From NCBI GenBank assembly GCA_031261945.1, contig JAISIQ010000063.1, positions 1-5,076 of the forward strand: a stretch of DNA of 5,076 nt, written 5' to 3'. The notes beneath the pieces are model-generated. The model saw only the letters and a program-made list of their open reading frames with translations, was not told the DNA's origin and ran no database searches. Source of the stretch: Methanobrevibacter sp. (GTDB lineage Archaea; Methanobacteriota; Methanobacteria; Methanobacteriales; Methanobacteriaceae). A program made the translations under genes and the position numbers. Position 1 is the first letter of the stretch. The number at the start of each line of letters is the position of its first letter. Below, piece by piece: positions 4,487-5,076 of the stretch.

Positions 4487-4951
4487 TTATAATTTCTCGA
4501 TTTTATAATCAATATTATCTTCAGAAATAGCTATTCCTTCTGAAGTTTTATTTATTTTAATTCCAGATAAACTATCACATGAACATAAAATATCTTGTTC
4601 CGGATGGGTTCCAGGAGTTATATTACAGTCTAATCTTACAGTATCTCCTACTGATAAAACCATATTTAATCTTTTAGAAGTAGGATGATCTTTAGGTAAA
4701 ACAACAATAGGAGCTTCCATTTCACGAGTAATATATCCTAATGATTTAATAGCTTTTTCAAATTTTTCACCAATTCCAAAAGCAGAAATAGCTATTATAT
4801 CTCCTTTTTCAAGATAAATGACAATTTCTTCCTTATCTGGTGTTCCAATGAATAGCATTTGATCTTTAGCTATTTTAATTATTCCAACAGTTCCACTATC
4901 TCCTATTAAAAATAAAATTTCAGAAGAATCAAGTTTTATTTCTTTACTCAA
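4487..4951 (-). CDS. Uncharacterised archaeal protein with HPEQDILCSC motif, 154 aa
   Basis: I cannot name this family with confidence. It is a soluble, acidic-to-neutral protein with no signal peptide or membrane span. Visible blocks are EILFLIGDSGTVGIIKIAKD (11-30), a beta-rich region EEIVIYLEKGDIIAISAFGI (41-60), PIVVLPKDHPTSKRLNMVLS (81-100), VGDTVRLDCN (101-110) and HPEQDILCSC (116-125). His116, Cys123 and Cys125, with Cys109, could form a metal or redox site; this is inference. The start is TTG at 4949-4951: an in-frame TAG lies upstream at 4991-4993 with no ATG between them, and AAGGA (4961-4965) sits nine bases before the TTG. It begins 39 bp after the stop of the zinc-ribbon gene, so the two are probably cotranscribed. 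It has even composition and normal codon use, so it is a real gene. Confidence 0.88.
   Translation of the reverse strand: MSKEIKLDSSEILFLIGDSGTVGIIKIAKDQMLFIGTPDKEEIVIYLEKGDIIAISAFGIGEKFEKAIKSLGYITREMEAPIVVLPKDHPTSKRLNMVLSVGDTVRLDCNITPGTHPEQDILCSCDSLSGIKINKTSEGIAISEDNIDYKIEKL
4526..4535. repeat. AATAGCTATT palindrome, copy 8 (in 154-aa gene)
   Basis: Copy near the 3' end of the 154-residue gene, read as Ile-Ala-Ile (EGIAISED). Confidence 0.8.
4787..4796. repeat. AATAGCTATT palindrome, copy 9 (in 154-aa gene)
   Basis: Second copy in the 154-residue gene, read as Ile-Ala-Ile (DIIAISAF). Confidence 0.8.
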
Positions 4952-4960
4952 AATTTCTAT

Positions 4961-4965
4961 TCCTT
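4961..4965 (-). promoter_or_regulatory. Shine-Dalgarno AAGGA fixing a TTG start
   Basis: On the - strand AAGGA is followed by nine bases and then TTG AGT AAA. It is the main reason to accept the TTG at 4951 as the start of the 154-residue protein, since no ATG or GTG is available between the upstream in-frame stop and the conserved-looking sequence. Confidence 0.6.
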
Positions 4966-4990
4966 GTTTAGATTTTTTAAATATATTTAA

Positions 4991-5076
4991 CTATTCCAAA
5001 GCTTTTACATTATCACTTTGGCATGATGGACATATAACTCTTTTTCCAAGACCTTTAAAGTCATTTTCACAGTCTA
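4991..5076 (-). CDS. C-terminal end of a small zinc-ribbon protein
   Basis: The last 28 codons of a leftward gene, with the start beyond the right edge. The visible peptide contains DCENDFKGLGKRVICPSC and then QSDNVKALE before a TAG at 4991-4993. CPSC plus the preceding Cys (DCENDF) is the usual second half of a CxxC...CPxC zinc ribbon common in small archaeal proteins, which often bind nucleic acids or other proteins. Function cannot be assigned from this fragment. The stop is 39 bp ahead of the next gene's TTG, which suggests an operon. Confidence 0.82.
   Translation of the reverse strand, partial: DCENDFKGLGKRVICPSCQSDNVKALE

Overview
The window is about 5 kb of very AT-rich archaeal chromosome. 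Ether-lipid HMG-CoA reductase, an archaeal-type TatD-like hydrolase, a DUF116 protein and a CPSC zinc-ribbon, together with AAT/AAA/ATT-dominated codon use and Asn-rich low-complexity protein segments, point to a methanogen of the order Methanobacteriales, most likely Methanobrevibacter or Methanosphaera-like. The genus is an inference. No mobile element, CRISPR array, tRNA or rRNA was seen.

Layout. The left half reads rightward: the 3' end of sucD (succinyl-CoA ligase alpha, 1-398), hmgA (about 498-1712), a roughly 200-bp AT-rich spacer with a 60-bp tandem duplication, and a small Asn-rich protein gene (1916-2338). The right half reads leftward: the C-terminal end of a zinc-ribbon protein (5076-4991), an uncharacterised 154-residue protein with a HPEQDILCSC motif (4951-4487, TTG start), a membrane-anchored Cys-rich DUF116 protein (4416-3682), a 430-bp spacer holding two long degenerate repeats and perhaps a broken Asn/Lys-rich gene, and a TatD-like metal hydrolase (3249-2395). 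The two blocks converge across a 56-bp gap at 2339-2394.

Function. SucD belongs to the partial reductive citric acid pathway that leads to 2-oxoglutarate in these methanogens. HmgA makes mevalonate for archaeal isoprenoid lipids. They are neighbours rather than pathway partners. The leftward zinc-ribbon / 154-aa / DUF116 genes may be one transcription unit of Cys-containing proteins of unknown role.

Most notable signal. The perfect 10-bp palindrome AATAGCTATT occurs nine times in 5 kb, in genes of both strands and also across a stop codon and in a spacer. A composition-only estimate expects far fewer than one. Its half-site AATAGCT/AGCTATT is also common, and Ile-Ala is written ATA-GCT almost without exception. 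This resembles a highly iterated palindrome, like HIP1 of cyanobacteria in kind but not in sequence. I do not know of a description of it for these archaea.
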